Shown one piece after another: positions 1-13,125 of a stretch of 64,000 bases of DNA. Location of the stretch: NCBI GenBank assembly GCA_964058845.1, contig CAXKVR010000060.1, positions 558,001 through 622,000 of the forward strand. Reading direction: 5' to 3'. Positions within the stretch are counted from its first letter, which is position 1; every line of letters starts with the position of its first letter. The position numbers and the translations under genes are program-made. Under the pieces are notes generated by a model. It was not told where the DNA came from. It was given only the letters and a program-made list of their open reading frames with translations, and made no database searches. The DNA is from Carex sylvatica (taxonomy: Eukaryota; Streptophyta; Magnoliopsida; Poales; Cyperaceae).

Positions 1-360
1 CTAAATTATTCGGACTACCATTTTAAAATTTTCTAAATATTCTAAACCCTTTTCAAATTTTTTAAACTAATCTAAACTATTTCAAAATAATCAAAATTAC
101 CTCGACAATATTCTAAACAAATAATCTAAATTATTCTAAATTGTTGAACTAATAATCTAAACAATATTATAAATTCTAAACAATCTAAACAATATTTCAA
201 ATAATTCTAAACAATCTAAAAAATATTCCAAATAATTCTAAACAATATTCCAAATAATTCTTAACAATCTAATCAATATTCCAAATAATCCTAAACAATA
301 TTTCAAAGAATTATAAACAATCTAATCAATATTCTAAACTAAATCCTCAATATTTTAAAC
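1..360. repeat. AT-rich degenerate tandem repeat
   Basis: Dozens of variants of the words CTAAACAAT and ATTCCAAATAATT follow each other with a loose period of roughly 20-35 bp. The array runs into the window start, so its true length is unknown. There is no coding capacity. It resembles a decayed AT minisatellite rather than a telomere, because TTTAGGG units are absent. Confidence 0.6.
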
Positions 361-399
361 TATTTTAGTATTCTCTAAATAAAGAAAAATTAAAGAAAA

Positions 400-560
400 A
401 CCTGCTGCGCCTCTTTCTCTTCCTTTTCCTTCTCTGCTGGCACTTCACTTCTTCTTTTTTCTCCCTTCCTCCCTCTCATACGCAGCTCTTCTTCTTCTTC
501 TTCTTTTTTCACCGCGCCATTGCTCTCTCCCTTTCCCTTTCTGTTTCTACGTCACTGACG
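400..560 (+). other. Pyrimidine-rich tract
   Basis: Strongly CT-rich DNA (CTTCTTCTT runs) that looks like a plant 5' leader on the + strand. No start codon with an open frame follows, so no gene is called. Confidence 0.4.
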
Positions 561-650
561 GAAGCAAAAAAACGAAACCAAAAGAATTAAATAAGCGAAA
601 GTCACGGGATTCTGGTCTTTCCGGTGCACCATAAACGGGACACTCGATCC

Positions 651-767
651 GGTTAACCAATAATCGGAAAAAATAAATATTTCTGGTTAACCATTAACCG
701 GTTATTTTCAACAGCTCCGGGAAATGGAAGACCGAAATTTTTTTTTTTTTCCAGTTAGTGGTTAACC
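651..767. repeat. Three GGTTAACC palindromes
   Basis: The palindrome GGTTAACC occurs at 651-658, 685-692 and 760-767, flanked by partial inverted CCGGTTAA and AACCGG words. This suggests the ends of a decayed inverted-repeat element. No target duplication was found. Confidence 0.4.
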
Positions 768-866
768 GGTTTGGATAGAAATCGAAATTTAATAAAAACA
801 AAGGGTAAATTCCGTAATTTATTAATTATTTTGGACATTTATAAAAATTTCGGCCTATGTTGCATC

Positions 867-986
867 CTATATTATATATAATTCATGTGTAGCTTCTGAA
901 ACTTAATTTTATTGTAACTAAAAAAATTATATATAATATAATTTATGTGTAGTTTCTGAAACTTAATTTTATTGTAACTAAAAAAA
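867..986. repeat. 60-bp tandem duplication
   Basis: Two adjacent copies of a 60-bp unit (about 867-926 and 927-986), both containing GTGTAG(C/T)TTCTGAA followed by AATTTTATTGTAAC. Nearly identical; non-coding. Confidence 0.8.
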
Positions 987-1052
987 TTATATATAGAAGA
1001 AAATATAGTTAGTTTAACGCCACGAAAGCAACTGATCTGGTCATGGCAGCAA

Positions 1053-1120
1053 GATTGAACCAATTGTTCTGTGATGAATAAACTGATTGAACCAATTGTT
1101 CTGTGATGAATAAACTGATT
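1053..1120. repeat. 32-bp tandem duplication
   Basis: Two copies of a 32-bp unit starting GATTGAACCAATTGTTC at 1053 and 1085, with a 4-bp start of a third copy. Confidence 0.85.
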
Positions 1121-2455
1121 TATCGCTCCCAAATAACAACCTGAGTTTAAAAAAAACCACTATGTAAATGTTGGTGATAACTTGAGTATTACTCTTAACA
1201 AGTAACATTTCGATTCACTGTTTCAACAAATTGTGCAAGTGTACTATACATACTATATTTATAAACCTTCTTATATGCTACTGTTTAAAAAAATGATAAA
1301 GAATAAAAGCATTAAATAAAATTAACTTATAATCTTAGTTTTACCACTTGATTTTGTAATAAATTAATTCGAAAATTTATAAATTTTACATATAAACACA
1401 TTAATTAAGAAGTAGTTCAATGGTTTGGATTGAAGCCATTTGCATATATAGTTCAATTATGGAGTAGTTCACTAATGAAGGTCACCCCAAAAGATTAAAA
1501 ACACCCTAGTTCTAGTCCAAGTACATATATTATTGCTTGACCTCAAATCATTGATGGCATATATGCGCCTATAATATAATTAATATATCATCAGTGGAAC
1601 TGGAGAAACTTGAATTCAATTTAATCATTGATGGTGTGTACATGCATATATATGACCAATTTATATGTTCAATCAATGCTTAATGGAGAAAATGATATGG
1701 TAAGGAGGGTCCACTATACAGAAACATAAAAAACACACACACACATATATATATATAGATCCTAGCTAGATAAAATAATTAAGTGAATATTAAATGTATA
1801 TAGACCCTATGTGCGCCTTCCTCCAACGAGGAAGATAAAAATAGAATAAACGAATAACGTCAAGAGAGAAAAGGCTATAAGATAATTACCCTTCAAAATA
1901 AAGAACTATGTCTATAAGATTGTTGTGGTAGGTAAAGTATCAATTAATTCCAGAATTAGAAAAGCGGAGAATGCACAAATCCTCTTAATTAATTTCCAAC
2001 ACTGTACAAGTTGCACATGGATCCAAAACTAATCATATAATTTCTCTATGAAGCTAGTTTTATTTATTAGGTGTCGGCCTAGTGCAGTACAATATGTTTA
2101 GCATCTCATGAAAATCACCACATGATGAACCTCTTGGGTAGAAGTCACTTTAATTTGTTCCTACTCCCTAAGAATTGCAATCAGTATCTGGATTTTTTTT
2201 TTCTATACCCTATAAAAATCCAAATATGACAATAACCTAGATATATACACATGATCATAACCCCATAAAAACTATATATGTTCCTAATATTCATATCTTT
2301 TTTTTTATGAAAACTTACTACTATTGATGCTATTTGTCTAAAGTTATCAAAGTTATCAAAGTTATATAGTTTATTAATTTATATCTAAACATAATCTTAT
2401 TCATAGGCTGGTTATCTTTTCTACTAATTCATGAAGGCGCTTTTTTTTTTAAAAC
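1121..2455. other. Gene-free AT-rich stretch
   Basis: No open frame, splice-linked exon pair or clear repeat was seen, apart from short CA/TA microsatellite runs near 1733-1757. Confidence 0.6.
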
Positions 2456-2470
2456 TCAACAAGCATGCTA

Positions 2471-2575
2471 GAACCGCGGGATTGTTGCAGTGGCTCAGTG
2501 ATACAAGCCCTTGTCTCTTTTCTAAGAGGATCGACACAGGTTTAATTCTCAAAAATAATATCTAAAAAAAAAAAA
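2471..2575 (+). mobile_element. tRNA-derived SINE with 15-bp TSD
   Basis: About 105 bp with a pol III A-box-like segment (GTGGCTCAGTG), a B-box-like segment (GGTTTAATTCTC) and a 3' A-rich tail. It is flanked by a near-perfect target site duplication TCAACAAG(C/G)ATGCTA at 2456-2470 and 2576-2590. The internal promoter, A tail and long TSD are the hallmarks of a SINE. It lies just upstream of the copia element. Confidence 0.8.
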
Positions 2576-2695
2576 TCAACAAGGATGCTATTTTATCTAT
2601 GACTTCTTAGTATGATAAGTAAATAAATATAGATGCACATCACCCTTCTTATCTAAACTTACAGCTTAAAAAAAATTACATCTTTAATTCCAACA

Positions 2696-3511
2696 TGTTG
2701 GATTTATTACCAACCTCGTTGGATTTAATGTCAACATTGAGCATATATGTAATATAATTATGAATTGTTTACTGTCATATATGGTTGTCAATTAAAGTGA
2801 TCAAATAAGGTAATAGATAATTAATATATTCATTAGGATGTACTCATAAATATGTAGAATAATTTAGACAAAGATTAAATCATTGATGGGCTGATTTAGA
2901 AATTTGCAATTCAGAAAATTACATTTTCAGAGGTAAAAAAAACTACCTTTATGAAGGATTGTGCAGTCTGCACTGATATCGATGCAGTCTCATAGCTTTT
3001 GATGCGCTAACATGATTTTTGATGCACAACACATTATACCTTTTTCAAATTGGCAGATAACCATAAAGGTTATTATATATAAGGATTGGTTCCCAAGGCA
3101 CAAGGTAACCAAAAAAAGTATAGAAACTGAACATACATTTTTTTCTTAAGAAAAATACAGTTCTGTGTGCCTTCTCTTCTTCTTCCACCATCAAAGAATA
3201 GAGAAGAGAAATCCATTAGAAAATATGGAGATGATTTCTCAAGAGCCACACCTTGCTGTCTTGGAAGACTTATTACTCGACTCTACTACAAAAGACGAGA
3301 ATGATTTCTTACCATTGAAGACTTGTCTCGTGCTCACGGAGACGGCTTGCTCTACTATGATTTTGGGTCTCTTTGGCATAGGACGGTCATTAGGTTAAGG
3401 TGAGGAACTGTTTCTCCTTCCTCGAGATGTAATTGTTTGACCCCTAGATGAGATGTAATTGTTTGATCTCTAGATAAGACGTAATTGTTTGGCATTTATG
3501 ATTCCCCAATA
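2696..3511 (+). repeat. 5' LTR of the copia element
   Basis: Starts TGTTGGATTTATT and ends CCCCAATA directly before the PBS. It aligns along its length with 10967-11839. Relative to the 3' LTR it lacks about 57 bp after the CTCTACTATG word near 3360. The terminal CA is mutated to TA. Confidence 0.9.
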
Positions 3512-3513
3512 AG

Positions 3514-3525
3514 TGGTATCAGAGC
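3514..3525 (+). other. Primer-binding site (initiator Met-tRNA)
   Basis: TGGTATCAGAGC, the standard plant copia primer-binding site complementary to the 3' end of tRNA-iMet, two bases after the LTR end. Confidence 0.92.
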
Positions 3526-5360
3526 CTTCCTATGCCGAATGATTAAGTTAGTATCTAGAGAGAATAAGAAATTATTGATGAATTTTTCGTTATTTTTTGT
3601 TGAAGTTTTCTTGATTGCTTTAGATCTGAAAAATTTAGTTTGGAGAACATAAAACTTGTAAAATTTTTTTGCCAAAATTGCATATTTTTCAGTTATTAAG
3701 TTGGTTAAAATTTGCTAGAAGATTTTCATTTGAAATCGCAAAATTTTATTCAAATCAGTCCTGGCAGATTTTGTACAACCCTCGTGTGGATGCACAGAGG
3801 CTATGCAAAATTCCACATATCCTTTATTGGCAAATTTTAATAGACAGTTATGGACTTTCTTTTGATAAATTTCCTAAAACAAAATATACAGATTTGAAAT
3901 TAAATTTCTAAATTTCAAAGGTTACTTGAGGTGCTTCTAAAATTATGAAATCTTTTTAGATCATAGGTCAATTTCAGCATAATAAATGCAGTTTTTTAGC
4001 TACTTAGAAAATAGATTTGGCTGCATGGATTTTGATGCGACAGCACAATTTTTGATGCAAATGCACAAAATGTCTTTTTCAAATTGGCAGATCGCACTAA
4101 AACTTGTGGGGACCACATAACTCTCTAGAAAATTACATAATAATTTTTGGGATTAAAATTGCAGTTATTATGATGCAATTATATTTATTTATTTAATTAC
4201 AATTTTATTTTGTGGCTAAAGTGTAAATTATAATTCTTATAAAGGCATTAAAGTTGTATGTATCTTGAATTGAATTAATTTAGTCCTAATTGTATCCAAA
4301 TGTACATTTTTTGACAAGATTACTTTAAATTCATTTACAAAAAAAAGTTAATGTGCAATTAATGGATGCAATCATTATCGGCCCAAGGAAGGTAATGGTT
4401 ACAAAAATTATTTGTGCAAGTGAGTGATAATAAAGTATAGTGATGATAAATTTTTTTACACATATGTCAGCATTGTCAGCCTAAAGAAATGCATGTTGTT
4501 TGGTATGTTCTAGGTTATTAGTACTTTATTATTGCGCCAATGTATCATAAGAAATTGACCTGTTACCCAAAGGTAGCCGCTTAATAGAAACCGATACTTT
4601 GGTTTTAAGATGGTTTTTTAAGTCTCATAAAATGTGATGATTTGTTAAGATAAGTTACGATACTATGAATGTAACAATGTCGAGGAAAATTCTGTCTAAG
4701 CAAGTCAAAATTCGAAGTGTATCCTTAGGGATCCCTACCTTACCTGAGAACTTACCTGGTTGTGAAATTCGTGTGTATAGTAACAAAAGGGAAAATCATC
4801 TCATATATTTTGAGCAAGTTGGGCCTTTATTTGAATGTAATTTATAAATTCATATTTTTTATTCGTGTTGTTCTTTGTGATTTTTAGTTCGCGATTTTTC
4901 AGTTAGCATTGTTAAAGGCCTAAACAATATTTTTTATGTTGAATGAAACCAACTTTAAATTTTTACATGAGAATATAGTAATAGTTCTCGGTGTCATGGA
5001 TTTGGACCTTGTGTTTAGAGAAACTTGTCCCACTATTACGGATACAAGTATTTCTGATCAAAAAAAGAAAAAAAGTGGAACAGGTCTAGTCGCATGTGTC
5101 TTATGATAATGAAGAGGTTCATGAAGAGGCATTAAGGGGCGCGATTTCATATTTGATTATTACTATTAAGGAATTTTTGGAGGACATTGAGAAAAAAATT
5201 GTTAAAAATGAAAACAAATTTCAGACAAAAATGACCCATGTTGGTACAACCTCCAAAATTAAGATTTTAAAAAGAGGAAACAATAGAATAAAATATGGGA
5301 TAATAAAGAAGCTGCATAGTATACTCAAAAGAAACTAAAAAAAAAGGCAAGATAATTGCC

Positions 5361-5640
5361 ATGTCGGATGATACCAGTTGTTTCTTTTGTTGTGGAGTTG
5401 GGCATATGAAAGAACATATCCATAATTTCATGCTTGGCGTGTTGAGAATGGTGTGTCACTTCTTTCGGTTTGTAAGGAGGTTAATTAACTTCTATATCTA
5501 GATACAAATTGGTGGATAGATTGAAACTATTCATATAAGTGTAATTTTTTTTTGCAAGGCTGCATAAACTAGTGAAGCCAACTGATGATGAAAGACTCAT
5601 CTTTGTGGACAATCATAATAAAATTAAGGTGAGAGCTATT
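5361..5640 (+). pseudogene. Copia gag zinc knuckle and protease remnant
   Basis: From 5361 the frame reads a CFFCCGVGHMKEH motif, a CCHC zinc knuckle in which the last Cys is replaced by His. About 90 bp on, a region in copia protease position retains weak similarity (MQGC and KPTDDER words near 5560-5600), but the D-S-G active-site triplet is destroyed by a stop. Non-functional. Confidence 0.65.
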
Positions 5641-5989
5641 GACAATTATATATGTTATTTTTGGAAAAACTAGATTTTAGTTGAATTTATATGAAATATT
5701 TATAATATTGTCTTTTAGACTGAATAAAATTTCTGTTTAAAACAAATATGAAATTATGATAATTTGGTTTATTTAATTTTATTTATAAAAAAATTGGGTT
5801 GTTTAAAATTCAAAACAAGTTGATTTTGTTTTTCATTTGGATTATAATAATCTATATTTTTTTGGATGTCAATAGCTCTTATTTAGAAGTCTTGCATATA
5901 GATAAAAAGAAGTATTTAGTAAAATTGACAAATGATAATTCGATCACATTATGACACAAGACATTAAGTAATTCTAGACGTAGAATTGA

Positions 5990-6840
5990 ACATCTTGTGT
6001 CTAATGAAATTATCAAATTCTTAGATTTCTTAGATCTTAATGATTGTGTAAATTGCATAAAAAGAAAACAAACCAACTTAAGAAAATATCAAGCCAGAAA
6101 GTGTTCGAAAGTCTTAGAATTGGTACATACGAATATCTGTGGTTCGTTTCCAACGGCCACAAGAAACAGACGCCATTATTTCATTTCTTTCATAAACGAC
6201 CATTCGAGATATGACTATGTATATTTGATTAAAGAAAATGCTCAAGTCATTGACATGTTCAAAAGTTTCAAGGTGAAAGTTGAGCTACAACTTAACAAAC
6301 GCATTAAGGTCATCAGATCTGACCGTGGTATATAATACTATGGCAGATATGATGAATCAGGTGAACAACATCGAGGTCCTTTTCCTCAGTTCATAGATGA
6401 ATGCAGAATTATCCCTCAGTATACATTGCCTAGTTCACCAGTAATGAACGAAGTATATGAGAGGCGCAATAGAAAGCTTAAGGACATGGTAAGGAGTATG
6501 ATTAGTCGTACTACTTTACCAGATAATCTATGATGTGAGGCCTTAAAGTCTGCAACTTATATCCTTAATAGAGTACCTACTAAAGTAACTAACAAAACCC
6601 CATATGAGATTTGGACTTGGCGTGAGCCAAGTTTAGGTTATTTGCGAGTATGGAGATGTCCAGCTGAGGCAAGACCTTACAAACCTGCCAAAAAGAAGCT
6701 GGATGAAATGACAGTTAGTTGTTATTTTATTGGGTACGTCGAGCACTCAAGGGCTTATAAATTTTATAATCTTACAGAACATAATGTATTTGATACATGA
6801 AATGCAAAAATTTTCGAGGATGTTGAGTTTGTGGGGGTGA
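5990..6840 (+). pseudogene. Copia integrase remnant
   Basis: Carries the integrase zinc finger end (CVNCIKRKQ) and catalytic core words. The first catalytic Asp is changed (VHTNICG instead of the usual VHTDICG). SDRG near 6320 and ERRNRKLKDMV near 6460 keep the second Asp and the Glu. C-terminal words (ILNRVPTK, YEIW, SCYFIGY) follow. In-frame stops near 6333, 6531 and 6798 break it. Family assignment to Ty1-copia is secure. Confidence 0.88.
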
Positions 6841-6869
6841 GAATATATTGATTTCAAAGAGGATGTTAG

Positions 6870-8930
6870 TTTGTAATAATCTAGAAGTCAATAATACGAT
6901 AATTTATCATATAAAGCTTTATCCATGAATTGGATGTTTAATTATATATATCATTTTGTTGCCTTGAGTATTATTAAATTTATGAATCATTTTGAGTTCA
7001 TTACTGGAATTGTGAAACTTTATAATATAGATGATATATACTCTTAAAAGTCTCTAACTAAGGTAATTAGCAGGAACACTAATTGGCTGCTATAAGGTTA
7101 GTATGTGGATTAAAAGATTGTCAAGTTTTACAGACCATAGACAAAAGTGTCATTTTAATCACATAGATACTTGTTCCAGGAACAAGGTATTTGACAGACC
7201 CCGAATGAAACATTAAATGAAATTGTGTTCGTGTCATTAATATTTTTATTTAGTGTTAAGTTATAAAGTATGAGGTATTTATCTTTCCTACTAAGAGATG
7301 TATATGTGTGACTGTTACCTAACGATGTCTGTAAAAAACAGTCATAACAGTAGCTCTTCGGTATACATAGCTTATGCTGAGGAAGTGATGGTTTACCAAA
7401 AGTACTATTGTCCCTCATATCTCTATACGAGTAATAGCATCACTGGGCGCCTTGATAGAGCAAGGATTATCTGCTAGCGGTATAATTACAAGAGTAATCA
7501 TATTTGTTAGTCTGCTCAAGATCAAGAAAATATTAAGTTTGCAAGGATGAAACACATCTACCTTGAAACTGATATGATAACTATGAGACAAAAGAATTAA
7601 CACGAGTAAAATAGTTTACTGGATCGTGATATTGTACATTATAGCATCATCTGTGTAATTGGATGGTTATGATGCATACTGCCAGATGCCTCTCATGATT
7701 ATAGAAGTTAAAATGATTTTAATTCTGTTTACCACCATAACACAGATCCTATTGGATCACACCGTATAGGAGCTAATCGGAGAATCTTATTGATTAATTA
7801 TAAATTAATTATAATTAATAATAAGATGATTATAATTAATTATACGTGATATAATTAAATTATAAATGTCATATAAGATAACAAGCAAAACACTGGTTAA
7901 TTTATAAGGGTACACAGTACATTGTATAAAAGTTACTGAAACAACAACCGTAGAAAATATAATTGTTTAGAATAATTATATATATGTCATGATTTGGATT
8001 TTGAATATTAATTATGGATTTACATTTTGGGCTAACAACCCATTAACAATTAAAAACTTAATTAAGATTAAAATCTCAAATCAAAAGCCCAAAATAAATT
8101 GGATTAAATTTGGGCCAAAGTGCAAAAAACCAATTTGAACACCTCCATGGCATTATTGTAAATAGGTCAAACTTTGGGGGCATTTTGATCATTGGCCGAA
8201 CCTCCTCAAAATGCCTATAAATAGAAGGGTGAGGATGAGAGAGAAACTCACTAATTCACTTCGTATCGTATCGTGTCAGATCGATTCTAGTTTTTATTTT
8301 CTCTCTTTCTCGGTTTCTCTCTCAAATAGTGTTTCAGTTGATAAAAGAAAGTTATACATAATTGACATATAATATTGCTGGTTGTTGAGAAGTATATTTG
8401 CGGGATTGGTGAATAGTGTTTTTTCGAATTTTGCAGTATTTCAGTTTTGCATATTAGTGAATCTAAATAACTGTAAATTCGTGTTCACGTGTTTTCGTCT
8501 TTTCTCTGTGAATAATGTTTTTGCATAATTCTGCGGTTTACGGTATTTCTTGCAAAAGAAATAAACTGCTCTCTGGTTAGTCCTGGTGGATAACCGATAG
8601 AGGTATCAGACGTCGATACTCCGAGGCGAGTTATTCCTCAGAATCGTTCTTCTCGGTCGGATGCATTCCAATTTGAATTTAGAAACAAGGTATAAATGTT
8701 ACATTAATCTATTTAATTGGTAAGTAGATTAAAGTTTTAGAAATCAATCAAGGAGTAGATCTATAAAGGATTAAAAGGGTCCTTGCAATGAAAGTACCAG
8801 AGAAGAAACTCTCGGTTGGCTTTTCGGCATACCCCTTTTAATCTACGGCTTGAGTTAGACGTGAAATTTTTGTTTTACGGTCTTTCCACATCTTAAGCCT
8901 AAACGGGTTTTGGCACCTCCGAAACCCTAT
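6870..8930. mobile_element. Probable LTR-like insertion inside copia pol
   Basis: Integrase homology stops near 6865 and copia coding similarity (FEEEYTNIS) resumes near 8930, leaving about 2 kb of non-coding DNA where the polyprotein should be continuous. The block starts TGTTAG and contains a promoter-like segment, CCTATAAATAGA, near 8212-8223 followed by a CT-rich leader, as in an LTR. Approximate 5-bp duplicates (GAGGA/GAGAA) flank it. It is probably a nested solo LTR; the ends are uncertain. Confidence 0.45.
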
Positions 8931-9039
8931 AGAGAAATATGCAAATATTTCATCAGGTGTTACGAGATTCGAAGAGGAATATACAAATATTTCATTAGGT
9001 GTTGTGATTTTTATGAATATATATCCGAGTTTTACTCAA

Positions 9040-10540
9040 AACACCAGTACGGACGAAATCATTATTAAAACTCAAACTCAATAAGATGAAACAACACAAA
9101 ATAAAAATCCAGAGATAGGTGCAGGACACTCAAGCTCGCATGAAGTTTTAAAAGATGTTGTTGTAGGCCAGATTATTTTAGACAATGCTGAAAATTCTCA
9201 TAAAAATTTAAAAGAGCCAATTAGGAGGTCCACTAGAGAGAGAAGGCATGCAATATCATCAGATTATGTAGTCTACGTTCAAGAACATGAGTTTCATATT
9301 AACATGTTAGACAATAACTCCATTAATGTCAAACAAGGCATGAAAAACTCTAACTCTCACAAATGGACTGCTGCCATGAATGAGAAAATAACATCTATGG
9401 CAGATAATGACGTTTGAAAAATTATTCCATTACCATAAGGAAAGAGAACCATTGGCTGCAAATAGATATTTAGAACCAAGCGGGACTCGAAAGATAATGT
9501 GGAGAAATATAAAGCACGTCTTGTCGCTAAACATTTTACTCAAAAAGAAGGCATTGATAGATTTAAGAGATTTTAATTTGATTTTATTTAATGAATGCAA
9601 GCATTAACCGACCCAAATGAAGTTTGATTATTGTTAAAATTATGTGTACATAGAGTATAGTGATGATTATAAAGTTTTACATATAATCAATATTGTCGGT
9701 GCAAAGGAAGACATATTGATTGATATGTTATTTGAATCATCAATACTCTATTTTTGAAAGTCTCTTTAAAGATCATATTAGCATTAGTTATGCATTTTAA
9801 TTTGGAACTTTAATAGATGGATATTAAGATAATGTTTCTAAATGGTGACATTAATAAAACAATTTATATGGTGCAACTAGAAAACTATGTGTCAGGATAC
9901 ACAAATTATATGGTGTGCAAACTTAAGAAATCCATTTATGAACTAAAGAAAGTGTCTCAACAATAGCATTGCAAAATCATAGAGAGATTATCTCGTTTGG
10001 TTTTGAAATAAAATTATTGAATGAATTTGTATACCTTAGGTTATGTGGGAGTGAGTTTGTATTTCTAGTTTTATATGTGGATATCATATTGCTTGCCGAT
10101 ATCGATATAAATATGTTGTAATAAACTAAGAACTTTCTGATAAATAATTCAGAGATGAAAGATTTTAGTGATGCATCATTTAGCCTAAGAATTGAAATAC
10201 TAAGGGAGAAGATCCGAAAGTATTACAAGTTTAACCCAAATAAATTATATCGATAAGGTTCTCCTTAAGTATGACAAGCAAAATAGTAAATCAGAAAATA
10301 AATCTCAATAGCGAAATGAGACAAATCTAGTCTCAACAAGTGCCCCACGTATTATTCAGTTAATGAAACAATGCTAAAGTAAAGTAAAGGAAATAGTACA
10401 GAATGATGAATTGAAAATAGAACATGTAGGAATAGACTCTATGTTAGCTGACCATCTTACTAAGGGATTGACACCGGCTAAGTTTAAAGAGCATGTTGCT
10501 CATATGGGTGTAATATCTATTGAGAATATTCAGTTTTAGT
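9040..10540 (+). pseudogene. Copia reverse transcriptase and RNase H remnant
   Basis: Recognisable in mixed frames: RRSTRERRHA near 9215, then KYKARLVAK and FTQKEGID near 9500-9560. MDIKMMFLNGDI near 9820 carries the first RT Asp. A degenerate YVDIILLADID sits near 10075 where YVDDILL is expected, so the catalytic DD pair is damaged. The RNase H C-terminus reads ADHLTKGLTPAKF near 10450. Multiple stops; coding dead. Confidence 0.85.
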
Positions 10541-10954
10541 GGAAGTCTGTAATTTATAATTTAATATTCTATTTTTCATTGTAATTTTATATATGTAACT
10601 TGTGATATGTAACAAGTGTTGTATATATTATGAAATTTTGACATTCTGTATCTCATTTATGTTTGAATATTCAGTTTCAAAATTTAAGTGGGAGACCAAG
10701 TTAGAAATAGGCATGTGAAGATCACAATTGCATGTAATTTCTATGCTACACATCCACATCATGATTCATGTCATTTAGCTGTATTAGTGATGTGATTATT
10801 GAGAGTAGTTGTGAATAAATGCGACGAATGCCGATTTAGTCCTTTGCTGATATAGTTGATGGACCGAATTGATTTGGAAATATATAAGGAACAGTAAAGA
10901 AATGTGCACACATAAGGAACACAATGCATAATTAAAAAGTCATAACATATTGCT

Positions 10955-10966
10955 AAAGTGGAAGAT
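10955..10966 (+). other. Polypurine tract
   Basis: Purine-rich AAAGTGGAAGAT lies immediately before the 3' LTR, the usual plus-strand priming site. Confidence 0.65.
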
Positions 10967-11839
10967 TGTTAGATTTATTGCCAACCTCGTTGGATTTAAT
11001 GCCAACATTGAGTGTAATCTAATTATGGATTGTTTACTGTCATATATAATTGTCAATTAAAGTGATCAAATAAGATAATAGACAATTAATATATTCATTA
11101 GGACATGATCCACAAATGTGTAGAACAATTTAGACAAAGATCAAATCATTGATGGACTGATTTAGAAATTTATAATTCAGAAAATTACATTTTCAGAGGT
11201 CAGAAAAACTACCTTTATGAAGGGTTGTGCAGTCTTCACGGATATCAATGCAGTGGCACAGCTTTTGATGTGCTAGCATCATTTTTGATGCATAGCCCAT
11301 TATACCTTTTTCAAATTGATAGATAACCATAAATGTTATTATATATAAGGATTGGTCCCCAAGGCACAAGGTAACAAAAAAAGCATAGAAACTGAACATA
11401 CATTTTTCTCTTAAGAAAAATACAGTTCTGTGTGTCTTCTCTTCTTCTTCCACCATCAAAGAATAGAGAAGAAAAATACATTAGAAAATATGGAGATGAT
11501 TTCTCAAAGGCCACACCTTACTGTCTTGGAAGACTTATTCGTCGACTCGACGACAAAAGGCGAGAAAGACTTCTTGCCATTGAAGACTTGTCTCGTACTC
11601 ACGGAGACGACTTGCTCTACTATGGTTTTGGTTATTCCATGACAAATGACATGGAATCAGGTATTATGTTATGCACTTATGATTTATATTTTGGGTCTCT
11701 TTGGCATAAGACGACCCTTAGGTTAAAGTGGAAAACTGTTTCTCCTTTCCCGGGATGTAAATGTTTGACCCCTAGATAAAAAGTAATTGTTTAATATCTA
11801 AATAAGACGTAATTATTTGACTTTTATGATTCCCCAACA
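10967..11839 (+). repeat. 3' LTR of the copia element
   Basis: Starts TGTTAGATTTATTGCC and ends CCCCAACA, giving the canonical TG...CA ends. It is followed by the CAACA target duplication. Small open frames inside it, on both strands, are chance products of the LTR. Confidence 0.9.
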
Positions 11840-11923
11840 CAACATGCATGCTGAACCTGCAAAATAAAGCTCACGGGAAATCTATCCCATATATCTTTTG
11901 ATAAGATATATTGTTAATTAAGA

Positions 11924-12075
11924 GGGCTTGATCACAAATTATTCAACAAGTTATAATTAATATTTGCTATGATGGCTTGATCACAAATTATTAAGATATG
12001 TTGGCCAAATAAACATATGTTATGAGGGCTTGATCACAAATTATTCAACAAATTATAATCAATATTTGCTAATGA
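11924..12075. repeat. Local duplication with GGCTTGATCACAAATTATT
   Basis: Three occurrences of GGCTTGATCACAAATTATT (near 11927, 11973 and 12027). The first and third extend to about 47 bp each. Non-coding. Confidence 0.75.
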
Positions 12076-13125
12076 CTCCGCGTGACTAACTAAGTAAAGG
12101 CTGGCCAATCAGACAACAGATTAGTGCTCACCTAATTAGTTGCCACTATTGGTTGGGAGACTTCTAAACAAAGCACAATTTATGGAAACCTGTACACCCT
12201 AGGCCTAGCTAGTTGTACTTTAAAAATGACTTTTCAGGGGTCCCCAAATTAGTAAATTGTTACAATTAATGCCGTAATCCATACTCCACAATGCAGGAGA
12301 AACAAGATGTATTTTTCAAAATTAATTATATATATGACACCTCAAGACTTAGCAATATATATTACTATAAAAATAGTTTCTTTGTTTGCCTACTAAGTAC
12401 TAATTAACACCCTTTTTCCAACAGGAAAAAAAGTAATTAATATATGCATCCTAAAACTCACACACAAAAGCAATACATTAATATTAATTCCTAGAAGATT
12501 TGAATTATGTTCGTCCCTACAACTTGGAATATTTGAAATATGTTCCCTACAACTTGGAATATTTAAAAAATGTCCCCTATACAACTTTGTCCCCAAATTG
12601 AATTCTTTGAATTGACACCTACATTTTTTTAAATAACTACCTCTGAGTCTGAGGTATATTTTTCTTCACATCATTGCCTTTCTGGAAGGAAAATGAGATT
12701 TTGCAAAACTCAAATTTCCCTTCATTTATGCTTAAATTATTGAAAAGAAAAGAAAAGAAAACTTTACTGAAGCCATAACTATATATAAAAAATTATGAAG
12801 TAGATCGTCTCTTTCATGCATGTTGATCTAGTCCTGTAAAAATTGAAATATCCACATTTTATAGTATTATCTTAGTGCATATTTCAAGAAGCGGAAAGAC
12901 TAAAAAACTTAATCTTTTTTATTAGGGCTACTAATATTAACAAGGGCCCAATTAAAACTTCACACATGGAAATCTTGCATAATTGGTCCAGTTTATGTTA
13001 ATGTAATGCTGATAGCCAATTAATCACAACGGTTTTTTTAACTATTTTCCTTGTAACTGGGATTATATTCTTTCTTAGCCTAGATCTACTTATTCATATG
13101 ATGGCATATGCGGTTAGGCATTCAT
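12076..13125. other. Gene-free stretch
   Basis: No gene seen. It contains a short imperfect ~32-bp tandem repeat (CCCTACAACTTGGAATATTT near 12516 and 12545). Confidence 0.55.

Larger units (their letters stand above)
2696..11839 (+). mobile_element. Decayed Ty1-copia LTR retrotransposon
   Basis: A full-span but coding-dead copia element. It is flanked by a 5-bp TSD, CAACA, at 2691-2695 and 11840-11844. LTRs are 2696-3511 and 10967-11839. A primer-binding site matching initiator-Met tRNA lies at 3514-3525 and a polypurine tract sits before the 3' LTR. Internal remnants occur in copia order: gag zinc knuckle, protease, integrase, reverse transcriptase, RNase H. All are broken by stops and frameshifts. 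The block between integrase and RT (about 6870-8930) looks like a later insertion. The LTRs differ clearly, including a ~57-bp deletion in the 5' LTR, so this is an old copy. Confidence 0.93.

Noticed and set aside
11193..11779. Overlapping 67-115 codon frames on both strands
   Set aside because: They lie in the copia 3' LTR, and the 5' LTR carries a related frame; not genes.
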